Assembly (NCBI RefSeq): GCF_040054535.1
Contig: NC_090784.1
Span: forward strand, 17,205,001-17,269,000
Direction: 5' to 3'
From: Antennarius striatus
Taxonomy: Eukaryota; Chordata; Actinopteri; Lophiiformes; Antennariidae
Length of the DNA: 64,000 bases
Both the position numbers and the translations under genes were made by a program. A model generated the notes under the pieces. That model ran no database searches. It saw nothing but the letters and a program-made list of their open reading frames with translations, and was not told where the DNA came from. Positions 1 through 12,787 of this stretch are shown one piece after another; positions within the stretch are counted from its first letter, which is position 1, and each line of letters begins with the position of its first letter.

Positions 1-260
1 CCAGTGCACCGCGGAGCCACACAGAGACAGACAAACACGCACGCACACGCTCACACTCTACGGACACTTTGAAGCCGGCCAGTTAACCCGAAGCGCATGT
101 TTTTGGAGGTGGGAGGAAGTCAGGGAACCTGGAGAGAACCCATGCAGACACGGGGAGAACATGCACACTCCGCATAGAGCATTTATGTCTGAATTTTGGA
201 TTCAAACCCGAAACCGCCTTGCTGTGCGGCAACAGGGCTACACACTGAGCCACCGTGCCG
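1..260 (-). repeat. Dispersed tRNA-head-like repeat, copy 1 (SINE-like)
   Basis: This copy matches others at about 28840-29132, 30257-30545 and 50768-51068. Shared blocks include the 'ggagagaacccatgcagaca' stretch and a right end that reads, on the minus strand, as GGCACGGTGGCTCAG followed by a B-box-like GGGTTTGAATCC. The tRNA-like head suggests a Pol III-derived SINE. The left end is cut by the window edge. The family name is not asserted. Confidence 0.7.
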
Positions 261-500
261 AACCTGTCAAACAATCTATTCTGGACAAATATGCCTTTGC
301 TCAACTGGAGCACCACTATCCAATTACAGTATCATGTGTTTTCAACTCAAAGATCTCTCTGTATTCACATTTGACCTTTGTTTGACTTTTCATATCACCA
401 GATCAAGAACAGTAACTAACATCCTGTAACTGATTGCTTGCTCTATAATAAATTTTATAAACATATTTGACATATTTACATCTTCTGATACATCACCTAC

Positions 501-2033
501 CCTCAGTGTGTCTATGCATTGTCCATCAGGGCTTTGCTCTATATCAAAATCTTCAGAGAAGTGCAGCTCCAGCTGCAGGTGGGCCTCCACAGATAAGGTG
601 TGCAGACAGTTGGCATTCTCTGCATACGAAGCCGGCCAGGAGGGACTGGATACGACACCTCTGTTCAGCCCTGACAGATCCTCAGTGCAACTCACTGTAT
701 CGAAGAAAACATCATCATAACATAATCTATTATTACCCAATCAGCCTTCTTCTGATCTGATTCCCGTCTTTCCCCTCCTTTTTTGTTTGCCTGCTTCTGC
801 TTCCTCTATTTTCCACATTTTCACTTCATGTTTCAGTGATCGGTCTCATTCTGCACTCTTTCTACAATAATCTCACTCGTACCAGTGCAAGTGTGGTCGT
901 CCGTGTCCAGGTGGTAACCATGGCGACAGGAGCAGTAGTACCCTCCAATGAAGTTGTGACAGAACTGTGTGCATCTGTTTTCAGGGTTGTCCCGACATTC
1001 ATCAAAGTCTGAGGAGGCAAAGAAACGTAGAGTCACATGATTATTCCATAAATGGCTGCTACAGTTTGTTGTTTGCTGGTTATGGGACTTTGCTACTATC
1101 AGGTCATGTGACCTTAATACGAGGTTCTAGTAAAACACCATCTGAAACTGAGCCCAGTGGGCACTGCTGAACCTCATTCTATTCTGTAGGCTTCAGTAGG
1201 ATTGTGTGTAACCTGCAGCTGTCAGACGGGATTTAGACTTCAGTGGCGGCAGCTCTATCAGCACATCTAAACTGAAACAAAAACTTATAGAAGCACATAA
1301 TTTTAGTTGTTAACACTAATTATTCTTTAGTTGTGACATTAAAACACATCCAATGTACTCCAAATATGCTTGAGCTTTGTGAACCACAACGAATTGTTGT
1401 CCATAAAAACTCCATTCCTAACATTATGATGAGAATATTAGGAACTTTAGTGAAATGCATCTCACTCTTCTGAGGATTGTGTAGTGAAATGAGCATCAAT
1501 AAGGTCAGCTGGACTCACACGACTCACTATGTCACTTCATTTGTCTTCAATGCCTCACCTTGACTGCTATAAAAGCCTCTGAAGCCAATGTGCCTCTTGA
1601 TGTTTGAGTAATCAGAGTGGAATGAAAGAGAGAGGCAGCCCCCCGGGGAGGAGAGGAGCATCGGATTTACAGACGACTGAAGCTCCTCAAATTCCATTTT
1701 GCCACACAGAACGAATATCAGGTCTCTATTTGAAAATATCTAGAAGAATTATTAAAGTTATTTTGTGGATTATACAATAACAGTGCTGTTGGGTTCTAAC
1801 ATAGAAGCCTTTGAGGTTCACTGACCTTCAAAGCATCATTTTCACATTCTTGGCTGTCTTCGAGGTCCAGGTGGATAAGCCTGATGGAGATGATGTGACC
1901 TTTGTCGGCACACCTGCTCCAGTTTAAACTGACATGGGGCGAGTATCCGCTGGGGTATCCAGGAGACTCCACCCATCCCAGCAGCATCAAGGAAGCAGGA
2001 TGGAATAAGAGAAGGAGGAGACTGACGGAAAGT
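501..2033 (-). CDS. Complement C1s/C1r-like serine protease, 5' coding part (partial)
   Basis: Four exons on the minus strand join in frame: 1826-2033, 1559-1739, 883-1008 and 501-694. In order they encode a hydrophobic signal segment (SLLLLLFHPAS), the two halves of a first CUB domain (ESPGYPSGY, LCGKM, FHSDYSN), a calcium-binding EGF module (DFDECRDN, CHNFIGGYYCSCRHGY) and the first half of a second CUB domain (SSPSWPASY, EDFDIE, QCIDTLRV). CUB-EGF-CUB is the N-terminal, C1q/MBL-complex-binding arrangement of C1r, C1s and MASPs. These are secreted proteases that form calcium-dependent complexes. The second CUB looks closest to C1s, and the neighbouring 12p13-type genes support C1s/C1r over MASP. 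The second half of CUB2, the CCP modules and the protease domain must lie left of position 1. The initiating Met is probably in an upstream exon, because the exon at 2033 opens with a clear acceptor (CTTTCAG) and carries one split-codon base. Confidence 0.85.
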
Positions 2034-3028
2034 CTGAAAGTCAAGACATTTCAAGGGCGAAGGTGAGTTATTGTAAAATCCATTGTCCACAGCGTCAGAC
2101 AAAAGCTGTGATGCAGTCCTGAACATAATTCATAATCTGTTATACAAGTCTTTTGCGAATCTCTGTCAAAACATAGTAATGTAGAGCAATAATTTATCTT
2201 TTATTGGACTAAAGTCTGAAAATCCAAACCCACCTTGATCGCTGCATTGTGATCTGATCAAATCTCCTCTCAAATAACTTATTTCAACATGTCCTTCCCT
2301 TTTTTTTAGAGTTTACTTTCTATCTCTCACTCTTCCTCGCTGACCCCCTTTCTCTCTCACTGATTTTGCACATGTAAGCACTTTATAAATATATTCTCGT
2401 TGATAGTTTTTGTACCATTGCAATAATAAAGAAGTGTGATTAAGGACACAGGGAAAAAAAAGACCGGGCCTACAACCTTAAAAAGCAACAGTTGCTTTGT
2501 GATCTGTTTGCTGCACCAAAGGTACAAAAGTGAAAGGGAGGGTCGTACAGGAGAAAATGTCTTACTGTGCTGCTTTGCATTTTGTCAGAATCAGACTTTT
2601 ATTTCTGTAGCTATAAAAGGACACACATCTTACCTCGGTGCAAAGTGCAAAGCATGGAAAGGAAATGAGGGTAGACAGAGAGAGAGCTAGATGGAGATAA
2701 ATTAAGAGAGATGGAGGGGAAAACAGCGGAAAGAGGGTCACTGCGGTTTTCCACTGTGTGGCATGAGACATGAGAAGTGAGTTAGGTAGATTTAGGAGGG
2801 GAAGCACATATATAGTCTGAGACAAATCAGAAAGCAGAAAGACAGCAAACAAGAACAGAAGCAGCGACAGGATATCAGAAAAGGGTAGAGGAAAGAGCTG
2901 AGATCATTTCTACTAATTTTATTTTTAAAAGATATAAGTAAGTCTTTGGGGAGACCACGAGGGTCTCTGTACATTCAGGCTTACATAATACACACAGATG
3001 TGGTGAGTTGTAATCAAATGGGCTGCAA
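2034..3028. other. Divergent intergenic region between the C1s-like and TNF-receptor genes
   Basis: About 1 kb separates the two head-to-head genes. It should contain the first exon or exons of both, since neither gene shows its initiating Met and signal peptide with certainty. I see no clear open frame with a signal peptide on either strand and no recognisable repeat. The right part (2640-2900) is purine-rich (agagagag/gaagcag). Confidence 0.4.
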
Positions 3029-6000
3029 ATGGCTGAGGCGATTTGTGTGAATGAGGATAAGTATCTCAGCAAAGACGGGAGATGCTGTGATCGCTGTCAT
3101 GCAGGTCAGTCAACATTATTGTGTGTAAATATTATAGGTAATGTCTTTTTGTGTGAACCACGCCAGTGTATGTGCTGTGTTTGTGTGTGTGTGTGGGGGG
3201 GGGGTTCCCAAACTGTGCTCACAACAGATTCCTCTGTTTGTTTCCTCAACCCTCTTCAGGTTTTCATATGAAAGCAGAGTGTAATGCCAAAAAGAGGACT
3301 GAGTGCGTTGAATGCAGACGTGGTCTCTATACAGCCAGAAAAAATCACCTGAGTTCTTGTTATGTTTGCCTGGAATGCAGTCACAGTAAGTCAGTTTGCA
3401 CAGAGACACACACTTACAGAATTTAAGTAATTACTCAAGTTTATGTCTATCAGGTCACATTTCTAAAGCAGGACAGTCTTATGGGAAAGTATTACAGTGT
3501 GGAAATAGGAAGGGAAAATAGTCATGAGTGTAACTCAGCTGATTCTAAACAATCAAAACAAGTTGAAAGTCTTGTTCTGTTAAAAGATCAGGACAGAAAG
3601 GGACGGCAAAAGAGGCAGTTGAATCATGCCTGTGTAAAAAGATTGACCTGGTAGGATGGGGCAGGTGTGTGTTCCAACAACATGCTGTGTGTGGGATTCA
3701 CCCCAGGAGGGATTCAGTCAGCTAGCAGCAGTTAGCAGCTAACACAGGCGTAGGCAAACTACAACCTGCGGGCCAAGTAAGACCCGTTTGGCTCTGTAAT
3801 CTGGCCTGTCCAACAACTTTAAACTGATGTATATAATTAAATGTAATTATTACCAAATCATATTAATTTTAATTTTATATAATGGCTTTTACACATCATT
3901 TTCATTTGCATTAGTACAAAAAAACACTCCATCCATCTGCCCCTCAAAGGATAAATGCACAGCCAGCAAATGCAGGCATCAGTTGCCTTTATCCTTAAAT
4001 AAGGACCACCAGTGTAACACCTATTATTGTCACATAATCACTGACCTCACTAATTTATCTCAGCACTGCTTTTTTAACACAACCCTTACAGTTAATGACT
4101 CAGTTCTACAGAAGCAGCAGCGTGCACATCATTCCTGTTGGGTCCATTGGTTTTTTTATACCTTTACTAAACTTTGTAGAAACTTACTTGCAATGTAGAA
4201 GTTGAATTTCTAACAAAAACAAGGATTTATCTTTCTAGTGATGTGGGACTGCTATTATTTTAAACACAACTGTATTACTGCATATATGTACCTTTAACAC
4301 AAAAGATGAAACTAAGACCTCTGCAGAGACAACAAAAGATGGAGCCCTCTTTCAGGACAGAAATTATCCCTCTGATTCTTTCAGTAAACAACCAGAGGAA
4401 GGTGAAGGAGTGTACAGCTCAAGAGAATACAGTGTGTGAGTGTCTGCCTGGATTTTACTGTAATAATGACCAGTGTGACTACTGCATCCCAGTGAGTGTC
4501 TGCAGGCTGGGTGAAGGGGTCAAGGTCAAAGGTAAACCATCCTGCCAAGTCACATCCTGCCATAAAATGAAAACCAGGAAGTTAAAAAAAAAACCTCATT
4601 TGCTCTTGCAGCCACGCAAACCCATGACACAGTGTGTGCACCATGTGAAGAAGGGACCTACAGCAACATAACAGATTTCCACTCAGCCTGCCGCTCACAC
4701 ACCAGGTCAGACCACTTTTTCCATTATTACTGTTACTACAAAAGCCGAGTTGGGGTGGTGATGTGGTGATGACATCAAGAAATGAATCAGTCACACACTG
4801 ACGCAAAACATAAGTATATGGTTTCAGGTGACAAGTGCTATCTGTGACCATAAAACATCCCACATCACACCTTCTGTAATTATATCACAGCCACGTTTTA
4901 TGAATTGGGAAATTATTCTGCATATTCTATTAAAATTTGCATGCAGACCTTACAGACTGTCAGCAATTTTACTAGTTTTGCTCTCAATACTTCCCCACTG
5001 TCAGTTTGTAGCAACACAGCATGTGGATATTTATTTATTTTTTGTCCCTTTATACTGTCTGTAGATGTGAAGAGATTGGAAGAGTCACAACATTTCCAGG
5101 AACTCGCACGAACGATACCACCTGTGGTGACTTCATATCTCGTAGGTGTCCATTTTCAAGTGTTCATCATCTCTTCATCATCTCTATTAATGAGAGAAAT
5201 ATGCACTTTCACAGCTTTGACTTATTCTATGCTAAAAATCTGCATCCGAAATTATAATTATTATTAGTTTGATTAAAAGATGCTGGCCTGGATGGAGACA
5301 ACTAAGAGTGACTAACCAGTAAATACAGGAAATGTGAGGTTGTAAAAGTCTAGCTCTTGCGTGATTCTAGAATGTCCATTCTTTGGCAACAACTTCTAAG
5401 CTGTACAACAATTTTATAATTTCATTCATTTACCTTGGTGGCAGTATCAATTGGGACTATATTGTTTCCATAAATTTCACCCAGTTCCACATTATCAGAA
5501 ATTACTTGTGAAATCAAGAGAAAAACATCATTAAACCGTATCTTGTATCTTTGTTCATCAGATTGTCACTGGATGTTACCTACAGGCCTGTGGTCAGGAC
5601 TCGTGTTGACGGTTCTCATCCTGTTTGGGCTCATCTGCTGGAGAGAAAAACGCAAATCATACAGAGCAGGTGAGAACACGCTGTAATGTGCAGGTGGGTT
5701 TCAGAAAAATGCACACATTGTTGACCTAATGTAGAAAAGTCTTAATGAAGAGGCAAAAAACACAAACTGATCTAGGAACAGTATCTAACAGGATCTAGAC
5801 AGTGCAAGTTCCTCACCACCATGACTCAAAAAAATGAAGGTCACAGTTTCTCTCTTTCAATTATATCCAAGCAGTGTTTGTTTTTTATGTTGATTTTTAT
5901 ATTAAAGTGTATTAAAATGAATTTTCATTTACACCTCAATGAATGGTATTAATCAGAACGTCTGAATATCATTGAAGTGTTGATATTTAGTTAGAACATG

Positions 6001-7323
6001 TATATTGTGATGCTTAACAAGCTCAACAAAACAACCAAGCTGAATCAGGAAACCACATCCTGCACATATTCAGAATGACACAGTTCATTTGTATATTCTG
6101 ACACAAACTCCATCAGCAGCACACTCACACTGAGAAACAGGCCCCACGCATTTACAACACAAGCCATGTAACTTATGTTCAATTTGTATTTCACTGACAT
6201 TTACCGTCATGTATGAGAGGAAATGTGGTAGCAGAGGAACTTACAGATGAAGTTCCACTGATCTGTTAGTAAGATTTTTGTTTTGAGGTTTTGGCTGCAT
6301 GTGCTAATGAATTACGTCATGTTGGTGATGATCACAGATAATGGACTTATAGCAATGGTTCCCCACAGAAGAGTCTCAAAATATGTTTTATTTTACAATA
6401 TGTGGATATTTCAAAATATTTTTAAAAGTTTAATTACAGTAGTGGTATTGTCTGCTATGTATTTGAGTCATGGCTGTCTACCATTTTTACTGCCGGTTCA
6501 AGACAAAAACAATGAAGAGAAATATGGTTTCAAAGAAAATAAGGAAGAGTCCTGTCTATGTTAACACTGACTCACACACATTTACATGGAGGTTTTTCCC
6601 TGGAAAAAGATACGCATTTTGACCATATACATCTGATTTTGTCATTTTTGTGCTTCAATCGCCACCTGTAGGACAGTCCTCATCATAACAGAGAGCATGA
6701 TGCAAATGATTCATTTAGAACACACTTGATATATTTTTATTTTATGGTATGAAGTTATCTTTTATCCCTTTCTGTGGTATCTTCTCTTTTTTAGCCAGGT
6801 CCATCAATTCTATAACCTTGACAGAAGTGGTTCCAGCAACCCCTGACAGAGCACTGGCCCTATCCTTAACGTCCACAGAGATCAACCGTTCCTATCAGGG
6901 AAGCTTCACTGTGGATGGATATGACTTACAGCCATTTCACACAGGTGATAGAAACTCACATCAGTTTTTACCCCAGCCATCGTTCTTTCTGATCTTCTTC
7001 CTGGATGCAAATGCATTCCTTCTTTTCGACACTTGAGCCATGGTCTGTGCTTTCAGCTTTATAAGATGTTCAGTAAAAAGCCCATTTAATGTCCCATTAA
7101 AGGATGGCCACATTGAAAATCAATTTTACCATCCTCCCCAGATGATAATGTGACCGGTGGAAGCACCCAAGACAGTCTGGACAGCTGCCTTCCTATCACT
7201 CCGCTGAAGGCTTCCATTTCATTTGTCAAAACCAGTCATGACAATGGAAGCGCAGCTTACTCCACTGGAAAAGTCCTCCGGACCTGCTCAGAGCCACAGG
7301 AGGACGAGTGGTATGGGATGTGA
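3029..7323 (+). CDS. TNF receptor superfamily member, LTBR/CD40-like
   Basis: Eight exons join in frame for 319 aa: 3029-3104, 3260-3385, 4385-4531, 4612-4705, 5065-5141, 5562-5669, 6795-6944 and 7142-7323. Cysteine-rich repeats run through the first five exons (DGRCCDRCHAG, ECVECRRGLY, CTAQENTVCECLPGFYC, CAPCEEGTYSN, HTRCEEIGRV...NDTTC). A transmembrane helix follows in exon 6 (LLVTVLILFGLICW, then basic REKRK), then a tail of about 115 aa. The fourth repeat resembles human LTBR (PHTRCENQG...SDTTC), and LTBR is near CHD4/PTPN6 in human. The CRDs and tail also resemble CD40 and TNFRSF1B. There is no death domain, so TNFRSF1A and Fas are excluded. The tail ends with PQEDEW, which fits the TRAF6 consensus PxExx(aromatic/acidic), as does CD40's PQEINF. 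The true start is uncertain: the frame is closed by a stop just upstream and lacks a signal peptide, so an upstream exon probably exists and the acceptor may be the CTGAG at about 3036. Confidence 0.8.
3740..3810. repeat. Possible hAT-type element end
   Basis: The stretch 'acaggcgtaggcaaactac..cctgcgggcc' in the second intron of the TNF-receptor gene resembles the common 'CAGGGGTGGGCAAACTacggcccgcgggcc' termini of non-autonomous hAT elements. I could not find the other end, so this is tentative. Confidence 0.3.
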
Positions 7324-7841
7324 CCAAAACTCATCATCACAAATAGCCTGGGAGATGCTACTATTACATTATGTTTAAAACTTGAATCTGTACTTTTTAT
7401 AGCAAAGAAAAATGTGCTGCTCCCTGCAGAAATTCATCACAATGTTGACTGCTATCTCCAACCACGAAGGTGTTGGAGGGGGCTAGATTCTGTCCATTCT
7501 GGGTTTTTGTTTTTTTCTGCAGCAAAACCCAGAAACTTTCTACACAACTACTGACTAAATTGGTTCCATTTTTCTACTATGGAACCCTTTTTTTGTATTG
7601 TTTTTCATTTTAATGGTTACAACTTTTGAATTCTGTGAATGGGATTTCTCAACAATTCATTGTTTCCTCAAAAACCACTCAAAATGTTTTCACAAAACGT
7701 TATGCACAAATGTATCAAGCTGCCTTTTGATATGTGAATTTTAAGTATTTTTTTCTGTACTGAGAATTTAAATTTTTCTAAAACATGCAGAAACAGGAAC
7801 AGTGATCAACAGGGAAAATTTAAATAACTTCTATCTTTTAT

Positions 7842-7908
7842 AATAAAATGCCCCATATTGTGGGAGTTCCTGCGCATTTCATGTTTATTATGTTTCTTCT
7901 TCAATAAA
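7842..7908 (+). terminator. Poly(A) signals of the TNF-receptor gene
   Basis: Two AATAAA hexamers, at 7842-7847 and 7903-7908, lie 519 and 580 bases past the stop codon in an AT-rich 3' untranslated stretch. Confidence 0.55.
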
Positions 7909-8783
7909 CCCCACTGCTGCAAATCTCAGCTATAACCTAGTTGTATATTGATTTGATTACTTAAGAAAATACCAAAACTAGTGACTGTCTATTAATGTAC
8001 CAACAATTTACAATATATGCAGAGCCAAACCCTGATGTCACTTATTCCTCTCGCTTTAATCTCTGACCCACATACTGAAGGTCCCTTCGTACGTGAACAA
8101 GAACATTATTTTGAGTGAACCCCATGTTCTATTCTGCTGCTGTAAATATTTCATGTGCACGTATATCAGTGCACAGCCATGCATATTCCTCATTCCTGTC
8201 CTTCCTCAGAGGGCAGCGAGGTCAGACATAGAGAGAGGGTCTAATACACATTTGCATTTTATGGGATTTGTTATAAAGAAGGAAAATATGAAAGAATTCT
8301 TGGCTTGTTCTTTAATGCAAGCAGTGTGTTATGAATAACATCTTCATGGACATCTTACACAGTGTTCTTCCAACAACATTGAGAATTGTGTTAGCTTCCT
8401 TTGACAGTACAACATATTGTGGGTTTTTACCACTCACTTTCAGTATTTATGAAATCATAAACCACAGAAACTACATGCTACTAACCTTAAAAGCAATTCC
8501 TTTAAAAAGAGACCCGGCAGAAGTATAAGTTGTTTACAACATCATGAAGACAGATAGTGCAATAAGAGGAGACATGTAGGAATGTTTACTTGAAGAATTC
8601 TGTTCTCTTCTCAGTTCGTACCACCCGAATCAAACAGTTGAGAACGACATTCAGTTTCATTGTAACATTTCAAAACAATGTTGATTACGACTAAACAAAG
8701 AAAAAAAATCTGGTGCCAAGTCATTAACTATATGCTACAGAGAATTAATTGACTTCATTGACTAGAACACATTTTTGGTTACT
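7909..8783. other. Intergenic space and rbp5 3' UTR
   Basis: This lies between two convergent genes, the TNF receptor (+) and rbp5 (-). The right part must hold the rbp5 3' UTR, but I found no canonical AATAAA for it on the minus strand. Short open frames here have no recognisable content. Confidence 0.4.
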
Positions 8784-10519
8784 TCAATCAGCCTTCTTGA
8801 AGAGTTGCTTGGCAACGATGCCTTGAACTCTCATCTCCTGTGGAGAAGAAGAAACAACAGTGAGGAGGGGTCAGGGCAGAAGGATGGGGGGGTGAGTAAA
8901 CAAAGAAAGATTCGACAAGAAAAAGTTGAATATGTTATTAAAAAACCAAAGATTGTATCCAAAATACTATCCCTACTATCTCCTTTTAACCATCTGCCCC
9001 CATCCCCTCTTCATTACTCTCTTGCTCTATGTAACCTTTAAAAGCCACCATTGATCCTCGCTGGCATTTCTTGAGCAACTCTCTCCTACGGTTGGAGACA
9101 GCGTCAACAACACATCACTTTGTTCTGAGCAAAAGCTTTTAAAATCCTGTCTGATGCATCTTGTTGAACAGTACTGATTGTTTTACATCTTAATCTGGAT
9201 TAACACATAATCTTTAGACTCTTTCACAACCAAAATGAGAAACATCAACAAGCTACTTCAATTAATTAACCCCCAATTTAAACACAGCATTTCTAGCTCC
9301 TCGCCTTTTTATACAAATACTTTTGTCTTCAGCGCACATGATGAGGGAAAGAGTGGTGATGTGAAACATTTTCAGAAAATATCTCCAAACCCAGAACTGA
9401 GCAATGCACAGCATCACAATCCAGACAGCTGCACAGAACCGGAGTAGTTCTTATTCATGTTTCCATTATACCTCCACAAAGCTCCAAAATCCCTTCTTTA
9501 AAGAATTTCTTCCCACACCAACAGCATCGTGACCAATAAGGTCATGGATAACTTTCAATATGTGTGTTTTATTTCCATCTTTTTCCTTTTTAAGCATATC
9601 GATTTTTGCTTCCTTTTTCTTTTATATATTTAATTTCCTTGTTCCATATGCACCTGCCTCCCTCCCTTTCCCCCACTCTTCTATTCACTCCATCCATTCA
9701 TCCTCTTACCAAATGCAGCTTGTCATCCTCCAGCCAGTGTGTCCACCCTCGACCTTCTTTCTCGCCTCGCTGTACACAAATCAATTTGTCTCCTTCCCAG
9801 CTCACTGTAGTCTGAACAACCACAAAGACGTTGTGTTACGGTGTGCAGTTAAAATGTAAAGCAGCTCACAGACTTGGTCACACAAGGGGCTCCATGCAGC
9901 CTGACAGGGGGAGCTTTAAATACGTTTATTCTTTTACTTCTAGCTGGTGTTTGTTTTACTTTGTAATAAATAGTAAAAATTTGTTTTGGAAGATGAAGGT
10001 TTTTAATGTTTTCTTTTCCCACACATCATTCATTGTAGCCTGAAGGCAGATTTAAACATTGGGGGGGTGATTACAGCACCGAATTGCAGCATTAGGTGGG
10101 GCAACTTTCCAAATTAAACACACAGAGCAAATTTATGTTACACGTAATGACACTTTATAATCCCTACATCTGCCTGCACACATATTCATACAGGTCAAAG
10201 TCCACATTTAGAGATGCAGCAGCACACCTGACAGGTACGACCATCCACTGGCCCCAGATCCTCGGTGAACTCCTCCCCAATGATGAAATCCATGTTGAAG
10301 TTCCTGAATGTGGTGAGAGTGCGGATCTTCATGGTTCCTGTGTCCGGATCATGGACAATCTCTTTACTGGGCTTCAACAGGCACACAATCTTCCTCAGAG
10401 CGAAATTAATATCTGTCAGGAGTCGATAGAACAGAAAATTAATGTGAAAAAGAGCATTCAGTGTTGATAAAAGAAGGCCTCATGCATTCAGAGCAAATGG
10501 GTTGTGTAGGTCTTTTTTC

Positions 10520-10597
<78 letters not shown>

Positions 10598-10952
10598 ATT
10601 TGTGTGTCTTGTCTGGGGTCATGTAAAGGACAAGGAGTTGATTTCAACACTCTAATGTGTGCTGCTGCAAATGAATTTAATCTATATAAAGAAATCTATG
10701 ATATAAACTAAGAGGATTAAAAACGATTCAATACAATTATAAATATAATAATAATAATAATAATAAATATTTTTAAATAAACACAAACATCTGCATGTTA
10801 TATTAGTGAGGATGCGCTCATCTCTCCAGTCTTTACATTAGTAGAGGAGGAACCTGCGCGCCTCCAGGCGGCTCACCTAAAGCTTCGAGGTAGGCGTCCA
10901 TATTCTCCTGCTCCACTAAATGAAACGTGCCGGAATAATTAGGTTTCGACAT
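8784..10952 (-). CDS. rbp5: Cellular retinol-binding protein (RBP5-like)
   Basis: Four minus-strand exons, 10877-10952, 10228-10412, 9710-9811 and 8784-8837, give 138 aa. This is the classic four-exon structure of intracellular lipid-binding proteins, including the typical 102-nt third exon. Exon 1 encodes [20 protein letters not shown]. Exon 2 carries [29 protein letters not shown] and VDGRTCQ. Exon 3 carries [20 protein letters not shown] and [12 protein letters not shown]. Exon 4 carries [17 protein letters not shown]. This family forms a small cytosolic beta-barrel that carries all-trans-retinol to esterifying and oxidising enzymes. VDGRTCQ and [11 protein letters not shown] favour RBP5 over RBP1, RBP2 or RBP7. 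RBP5 also neighbours C1R/C1S in human. One difference is a slightly longer loop after exon 2's [12 protein letters not shown]. Exon 3 and exon 4 are short and easy to miss, but their splice sites are canonical. Confidence 0.93.
10522..10597. repeat. (GT)n microsatellite in rbp5 intron 1
   Basis: A nearly pure GT tract ends in a GCGCGC interruption. A short (AAT)n run follows at about 10745-10766 in the same intron. Confidence 0.95.
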
Positions 10953-12781
10953 CTTGTTCCTTTCCAAACTCCAGACAAGACGAGCCCCGCTCTGTACTTT
11001 CCCCTCTTTCTGGCTTTCCTTCCGTCGAGTGACGTCTGCGTCCCGCAGCCGGAGATCACTTTCTCTTCCCGGAGCGTTTGGATCCGATGGAGGACGAGGC
11101 TGCGTCGTGGTGCTCCGGCGTGAGGATTCTCTCTGCTCCGGTGGAGAGACGCACAATGGCTTCAGGGAACAGAAAGAGTTCCTCACCCTGTTGCGTGAAG
11201 GGAGGTGGGGGTGAGGAGGTGTGGGGGAGGAGGAGGAGGAGGAGGAGGTTCATGCGTCTGCCCCAGCGCTCCAGAGGGGTCCTCTGTTTGGAGAGGCGGC
11301 GCTTTGGAGACTCCCTTGTGGAGAATGTTGTGGAGGAATGAAGTTACGGGAAATCTCCATGTACGAGTTGGGCAAAAAAAATCGTTCCTCTGCTCATGAC
11401 TTGATTAAACAGATTTACAGCCTGTCAGTGTTATTTCAGCCCAAGGTTGAATCCAGATTTATGGAGAAAACCACATGCATGTGCGCCATAAATAAATGTC
11501 CCAGAACAAGACTATAAATTTAAGGCTGGAAGGCAGTGAGAGAGCATGGATGAGTTTTATTTATGAATGAACACATTTATTTTGTGATAGAATAAAAAAA
11601 TACAGAGGCAGCACATTTCTTGTTCATTTTGAACCTTGAGTAACAACTGGATTAAGTGATGACTATTGAATTCCTGTGCAACAATGTGTGGTTTAATGTA
11701 AAATTGTCACTTGTGTGAATGAGTGCTGATCACTGTTCTTTTGGGATGTGTTGACATTTGAAAATTGTGCATATTTGCACAAGAAAAGCAGTACTATCAG
11801 TAGTAATAATACTAACGGTGGTGGTGATTTGGTAGAAGAACAACAGATTAGTGAAGGGAGAAATCAGTGCCAAAACCGTGGGTATAAATGTTCTGTATTG
11901 TGACTGAATCCAACTACAAACTCTGATAATTTTTGCTAGTTATATATTCACAGGTTGAAGAGAATGAAGACCAGAAAATCTCAGACGAATAAAGGATTAT
12001 TTTAGAGGATGAACATAAACATTTCCCTGTTTTTTCCCCCCTCTCTCTTAATTGTCTTGTCACTGAATCACATGGGGGTGTGATTATGGTCACATTGGGT
12101 AAAAGTGTCTGGAATTACACCCACTGGGAAGAAGAATACAATTAATTAGCACCAATGTGTGATGTAACATACAATAGATTCCATGAGAAATGTAAGCTAT
12201 CATGTCATACTGTAGAGAAAAAAAATAAAGAGAACCATATGGATCGTTGTGATTCACAGAAACAATTGGAATCCAGGCACTGAAAGGTGGCTCTGCAGCT
12301 GCTCAGGTCAGATCTGCAGTAGAATATAGAAATGATAGGTAACATGATGTGCCATCCCTGTTTTTCAACATTGCTGCATGATCGCATGACCCTAAACTGG
12401 ATAGTTGTTTATGAAAATGAATGAATGACTGAATGAACCTGAAGGACCATTGTTGTTCTTGTTACTTATATTTCATCAGGAAATCCTGTCTTGGAATACG
12501 ACCAAAAGTTGATGGAAATCCGATCCTTCTGAGTGTCAAGAAAGCCCATTTCTGGTCCTGTGTTAATGTTCTTGGACCGCTGACTTTTCAGGACATAGTG
12601 AGGATGACAGTGTAATCCAAATACCTTTCAAATTTTAGTTTGTTTTACTATCTTTAGATGTCAAGTGATGTCAGTCCATCCCTCTATTGATATGGGTGTA
12701 TGAGCTGTCCTACTTCAGCAGCATTTCAAATATTTGAATTTAAAAAGACAAGGCAGGAGCATTTACACATCATTTTCTGCC
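10953..12781. other. rbp5 upstream region and intergenic space
   Basis: Positions 10953-11340 are GC-richer and hold the probable rbp5 5' UTR and promoter, including a (GGA)n run at 11229-11251. From about 11400 to 12780 the DNA is AT-rich. I see no gene-like exons, RNA gene or clear repeat family there. The GGA run opens several frames that have no protein-like content. Confidence 0.45.
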
Positions 12782-12787
12782 TTTATT
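12782..12787 (-). terminator. ptpn6: Poly(A) signal of ptpn6
   Basis: AATAAA on the minus strand, 164 bases past the ptpn6 stop codon (12951-12953). Confidence 0.6.

Noticed and set aside
501-2033. Assignment to MASP1/2
   Set aside because: CUB-EGF-CUB alone does not exclude it, but FDIEQ..GQCIDTLRV and the 12p13-type neighbours fit C1s/C1r better. Kept as C1s/C1r-like.
3827-4198. A 123-codon frame in the TNF-receptor intron
   Set aside because: It is AT-rich, has no recognised domain, and lies between well-supported exons.
3029-7323. Assignment to TNFRSF1A from synteny near CHD4
   Set aside because: The cytoplasmic tail of about 115 aa has no death domain, and the repeats fit LTBR/CD40/TNFRSF1B better.
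11205-11517. Overlapping Gly/Glu-rich frames upstream of rbp5
   Set aside because: They are created by a (GGA)n run and GC-rich 5' sequence, with no splice or family support.
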